Part shown: one piece after another, positions 53,439-62,896 of the stretch
Layout of the letters: each line of letters starts with the position of its first letter
Numbering within the stretch: the first letter of the stretch is position 1
DNA from: an uncultured Pelagibacteraceae bacterium
GTDB taxonomy: Bacteria > Pseudomonadota > Alphaproteobacteria > Pelagibacterales > Pelagibacteraceae
DNA: 64,000 nucleotides
Direction of reading: 5' to 3'
Assembly (NCBI GenBank): GCA_902514665.1
Contig: CABXRS010000001.1
Span: 1 to 64,000 of the forward strand
Translations under genes and position numbers: made by a program
Notes under the pieces: model-generated
The model's database searches: none
What the model was told of the DNA's origin: nothing
What the model saw: the letters and a program-made list of their open reading frames with translations, nothing else

Positions 53439-55676
53439 ATGAGCACTGAAAATTTTAAAAATAAATCTTTTAAAGCAAATGAATTAAGCAAATGTCCATT
53501 TACTGGAGCAGGCACACCAGCAAAGTTTTCTGCAGGTAGAGGTCAATCAGTAAGAGACTTTTGGCCAAATAGTCTAAATCTTAAAATTTTAAGTCAACAT
53601 TCCAGCTTATCAAACCCGATGGATAAGAATTTTAGTTATTCAAAAGAATTTAAAAAACTAAATTATAAAGCTCTTAAAAAAGATCTAAAAAAATTAATGA
53701 CAAATTCACAGGATTGGTGGCCAGCAGACTATGGTCATTATGGACCTTTGTTTATTAGACTTGCTTGGCACGCCGCAGGGACTTACAGAACTGGTGATGG
53801 TAGAGGTGGAGCTGGAACAGGAAATCAAAGATTTGCACCACTTAATTCATGGCCTGATAATGTAAATTTAGATAAGGCAAGACTTCTTCTATGGCCAATT
53901 AAAAAAAAATATGGAAATAAAATTTCATGGGCAGATTTATTTATTTTAGTAGGAAACGTTGCCTTAGATTCTATGGGTTTTAAAACTTTTGGATTTGGAG
54001 CAGGTAGAACAGACATCTGGGAGCCAGAAGATGATATTTACTGGGGATCAGAAAAAGAAATGTTAGGCGTTGAAAGATACACAAAAAAAAGAGATTTAGA
54101 ACAGCCGTTAGGTGCTTCTCACATGGGTTTAATATATGTAAATCCACAAGGCCCTGACGCAAATCCAGATCCAAAACTTGCAGCACATGACATCAGAGAA
54201 ACATTCGGTAGAATGGCTATGAATGATTATGAAACTGCAGCACTAGTTGCTGGTGGACACACGTTTGGAAAATCACACGGTGCAGCATCAGAGTCATACA
54301 AGGGTCCCGACCCTGAAGCATCAAGACTTCAAGATCAATCTACTGGATGGAATAGTGGATACAAATCTGGAAAAGGTGTTGATACAATAAGCAGTGGGAT
54401 AGAGGGTGCTTGGACACAAAATCCAATTCAATGGGACATGGGTTATTTAGACTGTCTCTACGATCACGAATGGGAACTCACAAAAAGTCCAGCTGGTGCT
54501 CATCAATGGACACCGAAGAAAAATGGACAAAAAATTAAAATGGTCCCTGATGCACATGATAAAAATGTTTATCATCCACCTATGATGCAAACAACAGACA
54601 TATCTATGAAAGTTGATCCAAGTTATGGACCTATTACCAAACATTTCCATAAAAATCCTGAAGAGTTTCATGACGCATTTGCAAGAGCGTGGTTTAAATT
54701 AACTCACAGAGATATGGGCCCGAGAGCTTGTTATCTTGGAACTGATGTTCCGAAAGAACAATTAATTTGGCAGGATCCAATTGATAAACCAAAGTATAAA
54801 CTAAAAACGAAGGATATTAATGATTTGAAAACTAAAATTTCGAAATCAAAGTTATCGGTTTCTGATTTAGTTTCTACTGCATGGGCTTCAGCTTCAACAT
54901 TTAGAGGTTCTGATAAAAGAGGTGGTGCTAATGGTGCGAGAATAATGTTGGAACCCCAAAAAAATTGGAAAGTTAATAATCCAAAAAAATTATCAAATAC
55001 AATTAAAGCTCTATCTAAAATAAAAGATAAATTTGATACTAAAAATAAATCTGTTTCTATGGCTGATCTAATTGTTTTAGCAGGTAACGTTGGTATTGAG
55101 ATAGCAGCTAAAAAAGCTGGTCATAAAGTAAAAGTTCCATTTTCAGCCGGTAGAGGCGACGCCAGACAAGATCAAACTGATGTTAATTCATTTGGTTTAT
55201 TAGAGCCCAGAGCTGATGGTTTTAGAAATTATTTAAATGGTGATAAATCAATTGTTTCAGCAGAAGAGAAATTAATTGATAAGGCTCAATTAATGGGTTT
55301 AACAGCTCCAGAAATGACAGCTCTTGTAGGAGGAATGAGAGTTTTAGACACCAACTATGATGGCTCAAATTATGGGGTATTCACAAATAAACCTGGTTGG
55401 CTTACTAATGATTATTTCACAAATTTACTCGACATGAATATTACGTGGAAAGAAGAAGATAAATCAGAGCAAATCTTTTTAGGAAAAGACAGAAAAACTA
55501 AAAAAACTAAATGGAAAGCTACAAGAGTCGATTTAATTTTTGGATCGAATTCGCAACTAAGAGCTTTAGCCGAAGTCTACGCTTGTGAAGACTCAAGTGT
55601 TAAATTTGTAAATGATTTTATTTCAGCGTGGGTTAAAGTGATGAACTCAGACAGATTTGATCTAAAGCTAAACTAG
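53439..55676 (+). CDS. katG: Catalase-peroxidase KatG
   Basis: Haem enzyme destroying hydrogen peroxide. The 745-aa protein has the duplicated peroxidase fold: distal-site [17 protein letters not shown] near residues 107-123, Tyr of the Met-Tyr-Trp adduct in [11 protein letters not shown] near 228-238, proximal His in [12 protein letters not shown] near 267-278, and the second domain with [21 protein letters not shown]. Length is normal. It has its own strong promoter under a likely Irr box, which links peroxide defence to iron/haem status. No AhpC or OxyR gene is near. Confidence 0.96.
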   Translation: MSTENFKNKSFKANELSKCPFTGAGTPAKFSAGRGQSVRDFWPNSLNLKILSQHSSLSNPMDKNFSYSKEFKKLNYKALKKDLKKLMTNSQDWWPADYGHYGPLFIRLAWHAAGTYRTGDGRGGAGTGNQRFAPLNSWPDNVNLDKARLLLWPIKKKYGNKISWADLFILVGNVALDSMGFKTFGFGAGRTDIWEPEDDIYWGSEKEMLGVERYTKKRDLEQPLGASHMGLIYVNPQGPDANPDPKLAAHDIRETFGRMAMNDYETAALVAGGHTFGKSHGAASESYKGPDPEASRLQDQSTGWNSGYKSGKGVDTISSGIEGAWTQNPIQWDMGYLDCLYDHEWELTKSPAGAHQWTPKKNGQKIKMVPDAHDKNVYHPPMMQTTDISMKVDPSYGPITKHFHKNPEEFHDAFARAWFKLTHRDMGPRACYLGTDVPKEQLIWQDPIDKPKYKLKTKDINDLKTKISKSKLSVSDLVSTAWASASTFRGSDKRGGANGARIMLEPQKNWKVNNPKKLSNTIKALSKIKDKFDTKNKSVSMADLIVLAGNVGIEIAAKKAGHKVKVPFSAGRGDARQDQTDVNSFGLLEPRADGFRNYLNGDKSIVSAEEKLIDKAQLMGLTAPEMTALVGGMRVLDTNYDGSNYGVFTNKPGWLTNDYFTNLLDMNITWKEEDKSEQIFLGKDRKTKKTKWKATRVDLIFGSNSQLRALAEVYACEDSSVKFVNDFISAWVKVMNSDRFDLKLN

Positions 55677-55704
55677 TTTTTTTTAAACAGGAAATAAATT
55701 CAAT

Positions 55705-56310
55705 ATGCCAAAAGTGAGTTTCGAAGATTTTCATAAGGTTAAAAATCTTAAATTTGATATTTTAAAACTTAAAGAAGATTTAGACAGGATATTAAAAATT
55801 AAAAAATTTAACTCCCCAGATGTTACGCATTTTGGAGCAATACCTATTAACCAAATTCCAAATGATAAAAACTCTATAGAAGGAAATAATATAAGAGGTA
55901 AATACTGGACTATTGCAGATGAAACAGGAAAAGAAGTTTCAAGAGATGTTGATATAGATGAGAGCAAATATACACAACTAATTCCTGAATTTGAAAAAAC
56001 TTACTTTAAACATGTATTTGAAACATTAACCAAAAGGTTTAAATTAGGTAGAGTAAGGCTTCTTTTAAAAGAGCCAAGATCAACTTTAAGTTGGCACAAA
56101 GATCCTGAATGTAGACTTCATGTACCAATTGTTACAAATAAAGGATGTTCAATGGTTATAGAGAATGTTGCAAAACATCTTCCAGCAGATGGAAAGGTAT
56201 GGATAACAAATAATACGAAATACCATAATTTTTTTAATGGTGGCGAGCAAGCTCGGATACATTTAGTTGCATGTGTTCTCGAAAGTCCTTTTATAAAAAA
56301 TCAATTTTAA
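55705..56310 (+). CDS. Aspartyl/asparaginyl beta-hydroxylase-fold protein
   Basis: 201 aa. The C-terminal half has the iron-binding pattern of the Asp/Asn-hydroxylase branch of 2-oxoglutarate oxygenases: LSWHKDPECRLHVPI near residues 129-143 (HxD), VWITNNTKYHNFFNGGEQARIHLV near 165-188 giving the second His and an Arg that would bind 2-oxoglutarate. The substrate is unknown. An AGGA ribosome-binding site precedes the start, and it is 28 bp after katG, so it may be co-transcribed with katG and be iron-linked. Confidence 0.7.
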   Translation: MPKVSFEDFHKVKNLKFDILKLKEDLDRILKIKKFNSPDVTHFGAIPINQIPNDKNSIEGNNIRGKYWTIADETGKEVSRDVDIDESKYTQLIPEFEKTYFKHVFETLTKRFKLGRVRLLLKEPRSTLSWHKDPECRLHVPIVTNKGCSMVIENVAKHLPADGKVWITNNTKYHNFFNGGEQARIHLVACVLESPFIKNQF

Positions 56311-56313
56311 AAA

Positions 56314-56553
56314 ATGGAAATAACTAACGGAATCTTTAAAGCTGCTGGAAATATTTACATCAATAATAAAGGCTCAATATTAAGAACTATTATTTATACA
56401 ATTGGTCATTTTGCTATAGCAATAACAGTTTTAATGTTAGTTGCAGATGTTACATTTGCAGTAGCATTAACAGATGCAATTGTTGAACCAATAGCAAACT
56501 CTGTTTGGTACTTTATTTTAGACAAATGGTGGGCGAGTAAATCAAAAAAATAA
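56314..56553 (+). CDS. DUF2061 small membrane protein
   Basis: 79 aa with two hydrophobic segments (about 24-45 and 49-70). The pattern GSILRTIIYTIGHFAIAI ... ALTDAIVEPIANSVWYFILDKWW is like DUF2061, small inner-membrane proteins of unknown role that also follow CysH or ThiF genes elsewhere. It begins 3 bases after the hydroxylase-fold gene and is likely in the same transcript as katG. Function unknown. Confidence 0.65.
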   Translation: MEITNGIFKAAGNIYINNKGSILRTIIYTIGHFAIAITVLMLVADVTFAVALTDAIVEPIANSVWYFILDKWWASKSKK

Positions 56554-56573
56554 TATTAATAAATATTTAACAT

Positions 56574-57032
56574 TTAATTTAAATTTCCCCAGAGATACGA
56601 TTTGTCAATCCATCCTTGATAACTTCCTGTTTCAATTAAACACCATTTGTCATCACATTTCTCTAAGATTAACAGCCTGCCTTTTTTTAATAAAGCTATG
56701 GGTTTTGCAAATGAGGTTGGTTTATTGAATAAAACTTTATCTTTAGTAGCAATAACCGAATTACTTTTTTTTAACTGTGAAACATGTATCCAACCACTAT
56801 TATTTTTTAAATCAATTATTCTTCTAAAGTTTTCTTTTTTATCTATTTGTTTTATGGGAAGATTTATTTTTTTATAAACGTACTTAACATCTGATTCAAA
56901 ACTAGGACCATATCGAACATTAACTTTACTTTTCTTTAGAGAAACAAATATCTCATTTCCATAACTCATTGAGCAGAATAGTAATAAATAAAATAATATA
57001 GTAATTTGTTTAATTTTTATTTTGTCAATCAC
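56574..57032 (-). CDS. Secreted SH3-domain protein
   Basis: 152 aa. Signal peptide (hydrophobic 9-22, then SYGNE), then two bacterial SH3-type repeats: VNVRYGPSFESDVKYVYKK ... GWIHVSQL near residues 36-85 and VLFNKPTSFAKPIALLKKG ... CDDKWCLIETGSYQGWIDKSYLWG near 99-149. Such SH3b domains bind peptidoglycan, so a periplasmic cell-wall role is inferred. It shares one base with the ThiF/MoeB-like gene upstream. Confidence 0.78.
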   Translation of the reverse strand: MIDKIKIKQITILFYLLLFCSMSYGNEIFVSLKKSKVNVRYGPSFESDVKYVYKKINLPIKQIDKKENFRRIIDLKNNSGWIHVSQLKKSNSVIATKDKVLFNKPTSFAKPIALLKKGRLLILEKCDDKWCLIETGSYQGWIDKSYLWGNLN

Positions 57033-57772
57033 TATTTTCTTTTGTTTAATTTTACTTTCCTTATATTTAAATTTAATAAATCTAGAATTAAAATAAATCC
57101 ATTTAAATTTTTACCAATATTAAGAATTTTTTTTAAAACTTCGTTTGCTTGTATTGTACCAACAATACCTGCTACAGTACCTAAAATACCATCATACTCA
57201 CAATTTAAAACATCATCAGTAACAAGCTCTTCTTGATAGAAATCTCTTAAGGTAGGATTATTTTTGTTTTTAAAATCAAAACTAAAAATGTGACCATCAA
57301 ACTTACTTATCGCACCAACTACCAGAAATTTCTTATAATTTAAACTTAAATCATTTATTAAAAATTTGCTTTCAAAGTTGTCTGTACCATCAATAATATA
57401 ATCGTAATTTTTAATTATTTTTTTAAATTTGATTTTATTTAATTTATAATTAAAAATATTTACTTTTGTTTTAGGGTTTATTTCGTTTAACTTTTTTTTT
57501 GCAATTCTAACCTTTGATTTATTAATATCTTTCTCAGTATACAAAGTTTGTCGGTGGATATTTGATAAACTAACCTTATCATAGTCTACAATACCCAGTG
57601 TCCCAATTCCTGAGCGTATTAAAAATTCAGCAGCAGGGCATCCTAAACCACCAATCCCAATAATTAAAACTTTAGCTTCTCGAATTTTTCTTTGACCTAA
57701 TGCACCAATTTTTTTTAAAATAATTTGACGAGAGAATTTTTCTATTTCTTTTTTGTTTAATTTTGTCCTCAT
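57032..57772 (-). CDS. ThiF/MoeB-family E1-like adenylyltransferase lacking zinc cysteines
   Basis: 246 aa. Rossmann ATP loop IGIGGLGCPAAEFLIRSG near residues 36-53, DYDKVSLSNIHRQTLY near 60-75, YIIDGTDNFESK near 127-138, and LNCEYDGILGTVAGIVGTIQANEVLKK near 186-212. These are the adenylating E1 features used on ThiS or MoaD C-termini. The zinc-binding CxxC pairs found in MoeB and ThiF are absent: the first is replaced by PTLRDFYQE and the end lacks the second. It overlaps dut by 4 bases. Partner protein unidentified in this window. Confidence 0.8.
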   Translation of the reverse strand: MRTKLNKKEIEKFSRQIILKKIGALGQRKIREAKVLIIGIGGLGCPAAEFLIRSGIGTLGIVDYDKVSLSNIHRQTLYTEKDINKSKVRIAKKKLNEINPKTKVNIFNYKLNKIKFKKIIKNYDYIIDGTDNFESKFLINDLSLNYKKFLVVGAISKFDGHIFSFDFKNKNNPTLRDFYQEELVTDDVLNCEYDGILGTVAGIVGTIQANEVLKKILNIGKNLNGFILILDLLNLNIRKVKLNKRK

Positions 57773-58206
57773 TTACCTGTTGAGCCAAATCCACCCTCTC
57801 CTCTAATTGTTTCAGGCAAACTTTCTATTTCTTCTAATTCCATTTTAACAACTGGTGTTAAAATCATTTGAGCTATTCTATCATTATTATTGATTATAAA
57901 TTCTTTATTTCCATGGTTAAAAATAATAACTTTTATTTCTCCCCTGTAATCACTGTCAATTGTCCCAGGCGTGTTTAACACGCTAATATTCTTTTTAGCT
58001 GCTAAACCAGATCTTGGTCTTATTTGTATTTCAAATTCTTCTGAAAAAGCAACAGAAATACCTGTTGGTACTAAACATGAAGATTGTGGTTTAAGAATTA
58101 TTGGCTCAGCAATAAAAGCCATCAAATCCATACCTGAAGCTCCATTAGTTTTGTAAGCAGGCAATTTAACAGATGAAGCTAATTTTTTGATTAAAACTTT
58201 TGCCAT
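57769..58206 (-). CDS. dut: Deoxyuridine triphosphatase
   Basis: Converts dUTP to dUMP, preventing uracil in DNA. The 145-aa trimeric-type protein has GASGMDLMAF near residues 22-31, RPRSGLAAKK near 63-72, LNTPGTIDSDYRGEIKV near 77-93, and the flexible C-terminal GEGGFGSTG closing the active site. Length is normal. It overlaps coaBC by one base; coaBC-dut is a widely conserved pair. Confidence 0.96.
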   Translation of the reverse strand: MAKVLIKKLASSVKLPAYKTNGASGMDLMAFIAEPIILKPQSSCLVPTGISVAFSEEFEIQIRPRSGLAAKKNISVLNTPGTIDSDYRGEIKVIIFNHGNKEFIINNNDRIAQMILTPVVKMELEEIESLPETIRGEGGFGSTGK

Positions 58207-59411
58207 TAATTTAACTGATTAATAACTCTATCAACTATTTCATCAGATATTTCAGACTTTTTTTTATAAGAAAGTTTTTCGTTGTTTATTTTTTTATTTT
58301 TGTAGTGAATAGTTACCTCATTAAAATCAGAATTAAATCCAATTTTTTTATTTGAAACATCATTTGAAATAATCCAGTCACAATTTTTTTTATTTAATTT
58401 CTCTTCTGCGTTTTTTTCATGATTATCAGTTTCAGCTGCAAAACCAATAACAAGGCCTGGTCTCATTGAATTATGATTAGAAACATAATTTAAAATATCT
58501 ATATTTTTATCAAGATTTAAATTTAAGGCTTCTGATTTTTTAATTTTATTTTGATATTTTTTTTTTAATTTAAAATCAGCTACAGCTGCTGCAAAAATTG
58601 CTACATCAGCTGGCAAATTTTTTTGAGTTGCAAGAAACATCTCCTCTGCTGTTTCAACTTTAATAAGATTAATATCACCATCAATATCTAATTTAGTGGG
58701 ACCTGAAATAAGCGTTGTATCAAAACCTTTTTTAGATAGAGATTTTGCAATCTCATACCCTTGTTTGCCACTAGATTTATTAGTTATAAATCTTACAGGA
58801 TCTATATATTCATTAGTAGGTCCTGCTGTAACCAAAGCTTTTAAATTTTTACTTCTTTTCTTATTTAAAAAAAACTGATCGATCTCTTCAGTAATTTTTT
58901 TTGGATCAGACATTTTACCTTCACCGTACTCTCCACAAGCCATATCACCAATTTCAGGTCCAATTAATTTATAACCAAAATTATTCAATTTTTTTAAATT
59001 TAATTTGGTAGTTTGATGTTCCCACATTCTCACATTCATTGCAGGTGCTAAATAAATATCCTTATCCGAAGCTAGAACAACAGTTGAAGCAAGATCGTCA
59101 GTAGTACCCTGAGCCAGCTTTGAAATAGTATTTGCAGTTGCAGGAGCAATAACAATTACGTCAGCCCATCTGGAAAGCGAAATATGGTCCATTTCAGTTT
59201 CATTTTCTACACTAAATAATTCACTATATACTTTGCCTTGAGATAGCGCAGTAATTGAAAGAGGTGTTACAAATTCTTTAGCACTTGCAGTAAGTATAGT
59301 TTTGATTTCTGCACCATTTTTTTTGAAAAGCCTAATTGTTTCAAGACTTTTGTATGCAGAAATTCCACCACATATGATCAATAAAATTTTTTTGTTTATC
59401 AGATTTTTCAT
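58206..59411 (-). CDS. coaBC: Bifunctional phosphopantothenoylcysteine decarboxylase/synthetase
   Basis: Two steps of coenzyme A synthesis in one chain. The 401-aa protein has CoaC flavodoxin domain (about 1-180) with ICGGISAYKSLETIRLFKK near 13-31, PATANTISKLAQG near 93-105 and APAMNVRMWEH near 127-137, and CoaB domain with VTAGPTNEYIDPVRFITNKSSGKQGYEIAKS near 199-229, and FAAAVADFKLK. Length is normal. With coaE at the window start it gives two CoA genes. Confidence 0.96.
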   Translation of the reverse strand: MKNLINKKILLIICGGISAYKSLETIRLFKKNGAEIKTILTASAKEFVTPLSITALSQGKVYSELFSVENETEMDHISLSRWADVIVIAPATANTISKLAQGTTDDLASTVVLASDKDIYLAPAMNVRMWEHQTTKLNLKKLNNFGYKLIGPEIGDMACGEYGEGKMSDPKKITEEIDQFFLNKKRSKNLKALVTAGPTNEYIDPVRFITNKSSGKQGYEIAKSLSKKGFDTTLISGPTKLDIDGDINLIKVETAEEMFLATQKNLPADVAIFAAAVADFKLKKKYQNKIKKSEALNLNLDKNIDILNYVSNHNSMRPGLVIGFAAETDNHEKNAEEKLNKKNCDWIISNDVSNKKIGFNSDFNEVTIHYKNKKINNEKLSYKKKSEISDEIVDRVINQLN

Positions 59412-59419
59412 TTTGAGAA

Positions 59420-60988
59420 TTAAAATACTATAAGTCCAAAAATTACAAGTAGTAATAAGCCAATAATAGACTGATTTCTAAAAGCATTCATTTCTGCTTT
59501 TTTATCATTTAAAGCAGTATAGGAGTTTGAATTCTGAGGAATTTGTCCGCTAGCTAAAAACGTCAAAGCTTGATTAGCTTTATCCATAATCTCAGGAAAT
59601 TCTGGTAATCTTTTAATTACCTCAGAGGTGCTTTTTAATGTCTCATTTAAATTTGTTATTGGATCTTTTGTTTCTCTCAACCAAGTCTCAAGCACAGGCT
59701 TTGATGTAGTCCATATATTTGTACTTGGATTTAATTTTCTTGCAACACCCTCGACTACAACCATTGTTTTTTGTAGCATTAATAACTGTGGTTGAGTTTG
59801 CATGTTAAATTTTTCTGTTACATCAAAGAGTTGTTTCAACAATTTTCCACCAGAGATGTCTTTTACTTCTTGGCCAAAGATGGGCTCTCCTATTGATCTT
59901 AAAGCTTGAGCTAAATCATCAATTGGAACATCCTTTGGAACTAATCCAGCCATTAAGTGTACTTCAGCAACCTTGCGGTAATCTCTTTGAATAAAGCCAA
60001 ATAATATTTCTGCTAGAAACCTCTTACTAACTTTATCTAGTCTACCCATTATACCAAAATCTATTGGCGCAATTTGACCATTATTATCAATGAAAATATT
60101 ACCCTGGTGCATATCTGCATGAAAAAAGCCATCTCTTACTGCGTGTCTTAGAAAGTGCTGAATAATATCTTCTGCTATTTTACTAGTATCTAAATTTCTA
60201 TTTTTTAACTCTTCTGTTTCTCTTATTGAAACACCATCTATCCAATCTAGAGTCATTACATTTTCACTTGTAAAATTCCAATAAATGTCTGGAACTTTAA
60301 ATCCAGCGTCATTCTTTGTATTCTCAGCATATTCATTAGCAGCTGCTGCTTCAAACCTTAAATCCATTTCAAGATTTGTTATCTCTTTTAATAAAAAAAC
60401 AACCTCTATTAGTTTTAATCTTTTTGTTTTTTTTACAAAAGACTCAATTATAAATGCAAACAACATCATTGCATCGATTTCTTCATTAAATATTTTTTTT
60501 ATATTTGGTCTTAAAATCTTTATGGCAACATCTTTAATTGTTCCGTTGTCGTTAATTTTTGCTTTATGAACTTGTGCAATAGATGCTGCAGCAACAGGTT
60601 CACTTAAATCAATTATAGAATTAAAAGACTCTTCTCCAAGATCATCTCTAATGATTTGTTTTGCCACATTTAAAGAAAATGGAGGTAAACGATCCTGAAG
60701 ATTTTCAAGTTTTTTTGATAATTCTTCCCCAATGATATCGGGTCTAGTGGCTAGAAATTGTCCTAGCTTTATAAAAGTTGTACCCATTGACTCTAGCGAT
60801 CTAGACAATCTCTCTCCTTCGTCTTGAAACAAATTATGACCTTCCTTTTTTTGAAATGAAAAAGATAATATTTTGAATAAAATATTTAAAACCAGTGGAG
60901 GTTTCTTAAACTTTGATGCAATTGAAAGTATATCTGATTTTGCAATTTTTCTTCCTAATTTAAATAATGTAACTAACTTTCTTATCAT
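59420..60988 (-). CDS. ubiB: UbiB, ubiquinone biosynthesis kinase-like protein
   Basis: Atypical ABC1/ADCK kinase-like ATPase supporting ubiquinone synthesis. From ATG 60988, whose A-T-G overlaps the ubiE stop (TAATG), it is 522 aa. Signatures: MGTTFIKLGQFLATRPD near residues 67-83 with the KxGQ motif, AAASIAQVHKAK near 131-142, DGFFHADMHQGNIFI near 285-299, and PIDFGIMGRL. The C-terminus has a hydrophobic membrane helix (GLLLLVIFGLIVF). Confidence 0.94.
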   Translation of the reverse strand: MIRKLVTLFKLGRKIAKSDILSIASKFKKPPLVLNILFKILSFSFQKKEGHNLFQDEGERLSRSLESMGTTFIKLGQFLATRPDIIGEELSKKLENLQDRLPPFSLNVAKQIIRDDLGEESFNSIIDLSEPVAAASIAQVHKAKINDNGTIKDVAIKILRPNIKKIFNEEIDAMMLFAFIIESFVKKTKRLKLIEVVFLLKEITNLEMDLRFEAAAANEYAENTKNDAGFKVPDIYWNFTSENVMTLDWIDGVSIRETEELKNRNLDTSKIAEDIIQHFLRHAVRDGFFHADMHQGNIFIDNNGQIAPIDFGIMGRLDKVSKRFLAEILFGFIQRDYRKVAEVHLMAGLVPKDVPIDDLAQALRSIGEPIFGQEVKDISGGKLLKQLFDVTEKFNMQTQPQLLMLQKTMVVVEGVARKLNPSTNIWTTSKPVLETWLRETKDPITNLNETLKSTSEVIKRLPEFPEIMDKANQALTFLASGQIPQNSNSYTALNDKKAEMNAFRNQSIIGLLLLVIFGLIVF

Positions 60989-61692
60989 TAAATTTTCCAC
61001 CCACTATGAATTGAAACAATACCATTAGAAAAATTCCTGTAAGAGCATTTTTGAAATTTATGCTTATTCATCAAATCAATTAACTCTCCTTGATTAATGA
61101 ACTGTTCAATACTTTTTACTAAATATTCATAGGGTTCTTTTTCTCCAACAATAAATTGACCAATAATGGGGATTAACTTTGAGTAATATTTGTAAATAAA
61201 ATTTATATTTGTGTTTTGGATTTTAGAGAATTCTAAACACAAATATCGACCACCAGGCTTTAAAACTCTATAAGCCTCAGAAAGTGACAGATCTAAATTT
61301 TTTGTATTTCTTAAACCAAAACTAATTGTGTAGTAGTCAAAAGAGTTGTCAGTTAATGGCAATTTTTCAGCTGGAGCTGTAACCCAATTAATATTTTTAT
61401 ATGCTGATAATTTATTCTTACCTTGACTAATCATTTTTTTGTTAGGATCAACGGACGTAACGTTAGATTTTTTATCAGTTTTGTCCAAAAAAAGTTTACC
61501 AATATCACCAGTGCCACAAGCAACATCCACTAATTTTTTGTTAATAGATGGGTTCATCATGTTAATGAGACTTTTTTTCCAAAGTCTATGTATGCCTAGT
61601 GACATAAAGTCATTCATCAAATCATAGCGGCCATAGACTTGGTTAAATACACCTTCTACTAGTCCTTTTTTATTTTGAAGATATTGTTGCAT
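60988..61692 (-). CDS. ubiE: Ubiquinone/menaquinone C-methyltransferase
   Basis: SAM-dependent C-methylation of the quinone ring. The 234-aa protein has VFNQVYGRYDLMNDFMSLGIHRLWKK near residues 15-40 and the SAM loop LVDVACGTGDIG near 54-65, then YYTISFGLRN near 121-130. Length is normal. It is coupled to ubiB by TAATG. In the alphaproteobacterial dnaA cluster the order mutM-ubiE-ubiB-coaBC-dut is standard. Confidence 0.96.
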   Translation of the reverse strand: MQQYLQNKKGLVEGVFNQVYGRYDLMNDFMSLGIHRLWKKSLINMMNPSINKKLVDVACGTGDIGKLFLDKTDKKSNVTSVDPNKKMISQGKNKLSAYKNINWVTAPAEKLPLTDNSFDYYTISFGLRNTKNLDLSLSEAYRVLKPGGRYLCLEFSKIQNTNINFIYKYYSKLIPIIGQFIVGEKEPYEYLVKSIEQFINQGELIDLMNKHKFQKCSYRNFSNGIVSIHSGWKI

Positions 61693-61721
61693 AAAAAATT
61701 ATATATTGAATATAGTGTGAA

Positions 61722-62585
61722 ATGCCAGAATTACCAGAAGTAGAAATTGTCAGACAATCCTTAGATAAAAAAATTAAACAAAAAAGGGTAAAAAAAGTTG
61801 TAATTAGAAATAGAAACTTAAGATTCTTAATACCTAATAATTTTAAAAGTTATATTGAAAATAAAAAAATAATTAAAGTAGACAGATTTTCAAAATATCT
61901 AATAATTAATTTTTCAGATGGGAATTATTGTTTGGTTCATTTAGGTATGTCAGGGACAATCCATATTGTAGATAAATTTAAGCTAACAAAATTTACTAAT
62001 ACTAGTTTTTATCACTCACCAACACTTCCCAAAAAACATAATCATGTTGTACTAGAATTTAATAATTTTAAAGTAATTTATAATGACCCCAGACGTTTTG
62101 GTTTTTTTCAATTAATTGAAAATAAAGATGCTTTAAAAGAAAGATTTAAAAATTTGGGTCCAGAACCATTTGATAGAAAGTTTAATTTAAATTATGTGTC
62201 AGGTTTTTTTAAAGATAAAAATAAATATGTCAAAAATTTTTTATTAGATCAAAGATTTGTTTCAGGAATTGGCAATATATATGCAAGTGAAATACTATTT
62301 TTATCTAAAATTGATCCATTTAAACAGGCAAAATTATTAACTAAAATCGATTGTAAAAAAATTATTTTGAATTCAAAAAAAATTTTGTATAGGGCAATAA
62401 TAAAAGGAGGATCCAGTATCAGAAATTTTCAGGATATATCTGGAACGCTGGGAAGTTATCAAAAAGAGTTCAAGGTTTATCAGCAAGAAGGAAATAAATG
62501 TAAAGCTATTAGATGTTTAGGTATTATAAAAAAAAAAATTGTATCAAATAGATCAACTTTTTTTTGTGATTCCTGTCAAAAATAG
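61722..62585 (+). CDS. mutM: Formamidopyrimidine-DNA glycosylase
   Basis: Base-excision repair of 8-oxoguanine. The 287-aa protein has the catalytic N-terminus PELPEVEIVRQSL directly after Met, the LGMSGT loop near residue 73-78, NDPRRFGFFQ near 119-128, and a C-terminal zinc finger (CKAIRCLGIIKKK ... STFFCDSC), with four cysteines. It lies 29 bp from divergent ubiE. A TTGCAT / TATAGT pair at 61687-61716 may be a promoter placing the start next to the ATG. Confidence 0.96.
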   Translation: MPELPEVEIVRQSLDKKIKQKRVKKVVIRNRNLRFLIPNNFKSYIENKKIIKVDRFSKYLIINFSDGNYCLVHLGMSGTIHIVDKFKLTKFTNTSFYHSPTLPKKHNHVVLEFNNFKVIYNDPRRFGFFQLIENKDALKERFKNLGPEPFDRKFNLNYVSGFFKDKNKYVKNFLLDQRFVSGIGNIYASEILFLSKIDPFKQAKLLTKIDCKKIILNSKKILYRAIIKGGSSIRNFQDISGTLGSYQKEFKVYQQEGNKCKAIRCLGIIKKKIVSNRSTFFCDSCQK

Positions 62586-62597
62586 TAAAATATTATG

Positions 62598-62626
62598 TTG
62601 ACCACTATAAATTCTCAAGTTATACC
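62598..62626 (+). promoter_or_regulatory. rpsT promoter, predicted near-leaderless
   Basis: TTGACC at 62598-62603, 17-bp spacer, TATACC at 62621-62626. Transcription would start near 62633, only about three bases before the rpsT ATG at 62636. No Shine-Dalgarno fits in between. Confidence 0.55.
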
Positions 62627-62635
62627 CCTGCGCAG

Positions 62636-62896
62636 ATGGCAAACACAAAATCAGCAATTAAGAGAATTAGAAGAATTTCGAGGCAAACAGTAGTTAATAA
62701 GGCTAGAAAAAGTAGATTTCGTAACGCTTTAAAGAAAATGAACCTTCTAATTGAAGAAAAAAAAAAAGACGAAGCTTTAAAATTTTTACCGAAGCTCAAC
62801 TCAGAGTTAATGAAGATTGCGAAATCAGGAATTATCAAGAAAGAAAATGCCTCTAGAAATGTTTCTAGAATTACAAAGAAGATTTCTGCAATCTAA
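62636..62896 (+). CDS. rpsT: 30S ribosomal protein S20
   Basis: Binds 16S rRNA in the 30S body. The 86-aa basic protein starts MANTKSAIKRIRRISRQ and has NKARKSRFRNALKKMN near residues 21-36 and KSGIIKKENASRNVSRITKKI near 64-84, all S20-typical; length is normal. It precedes dnaA as in most alphaproteobacteria. Confidence 0.96.
   Translation: MANTKSAIKRIRRISRQTVVNKARKSRFRNALKKMNLLIEEKKKDEALKFLPKLNSELMKIAKSGIIKKENASRNVSRITKKISAI

Noticed and set aside
61687-61724. Leaderless mutM promoter (TTGCAT-N18-TATAGT)
   Set aside because: Both hexamers have mismatches and the spacing is long; kept only as a remark in the mutM entry.
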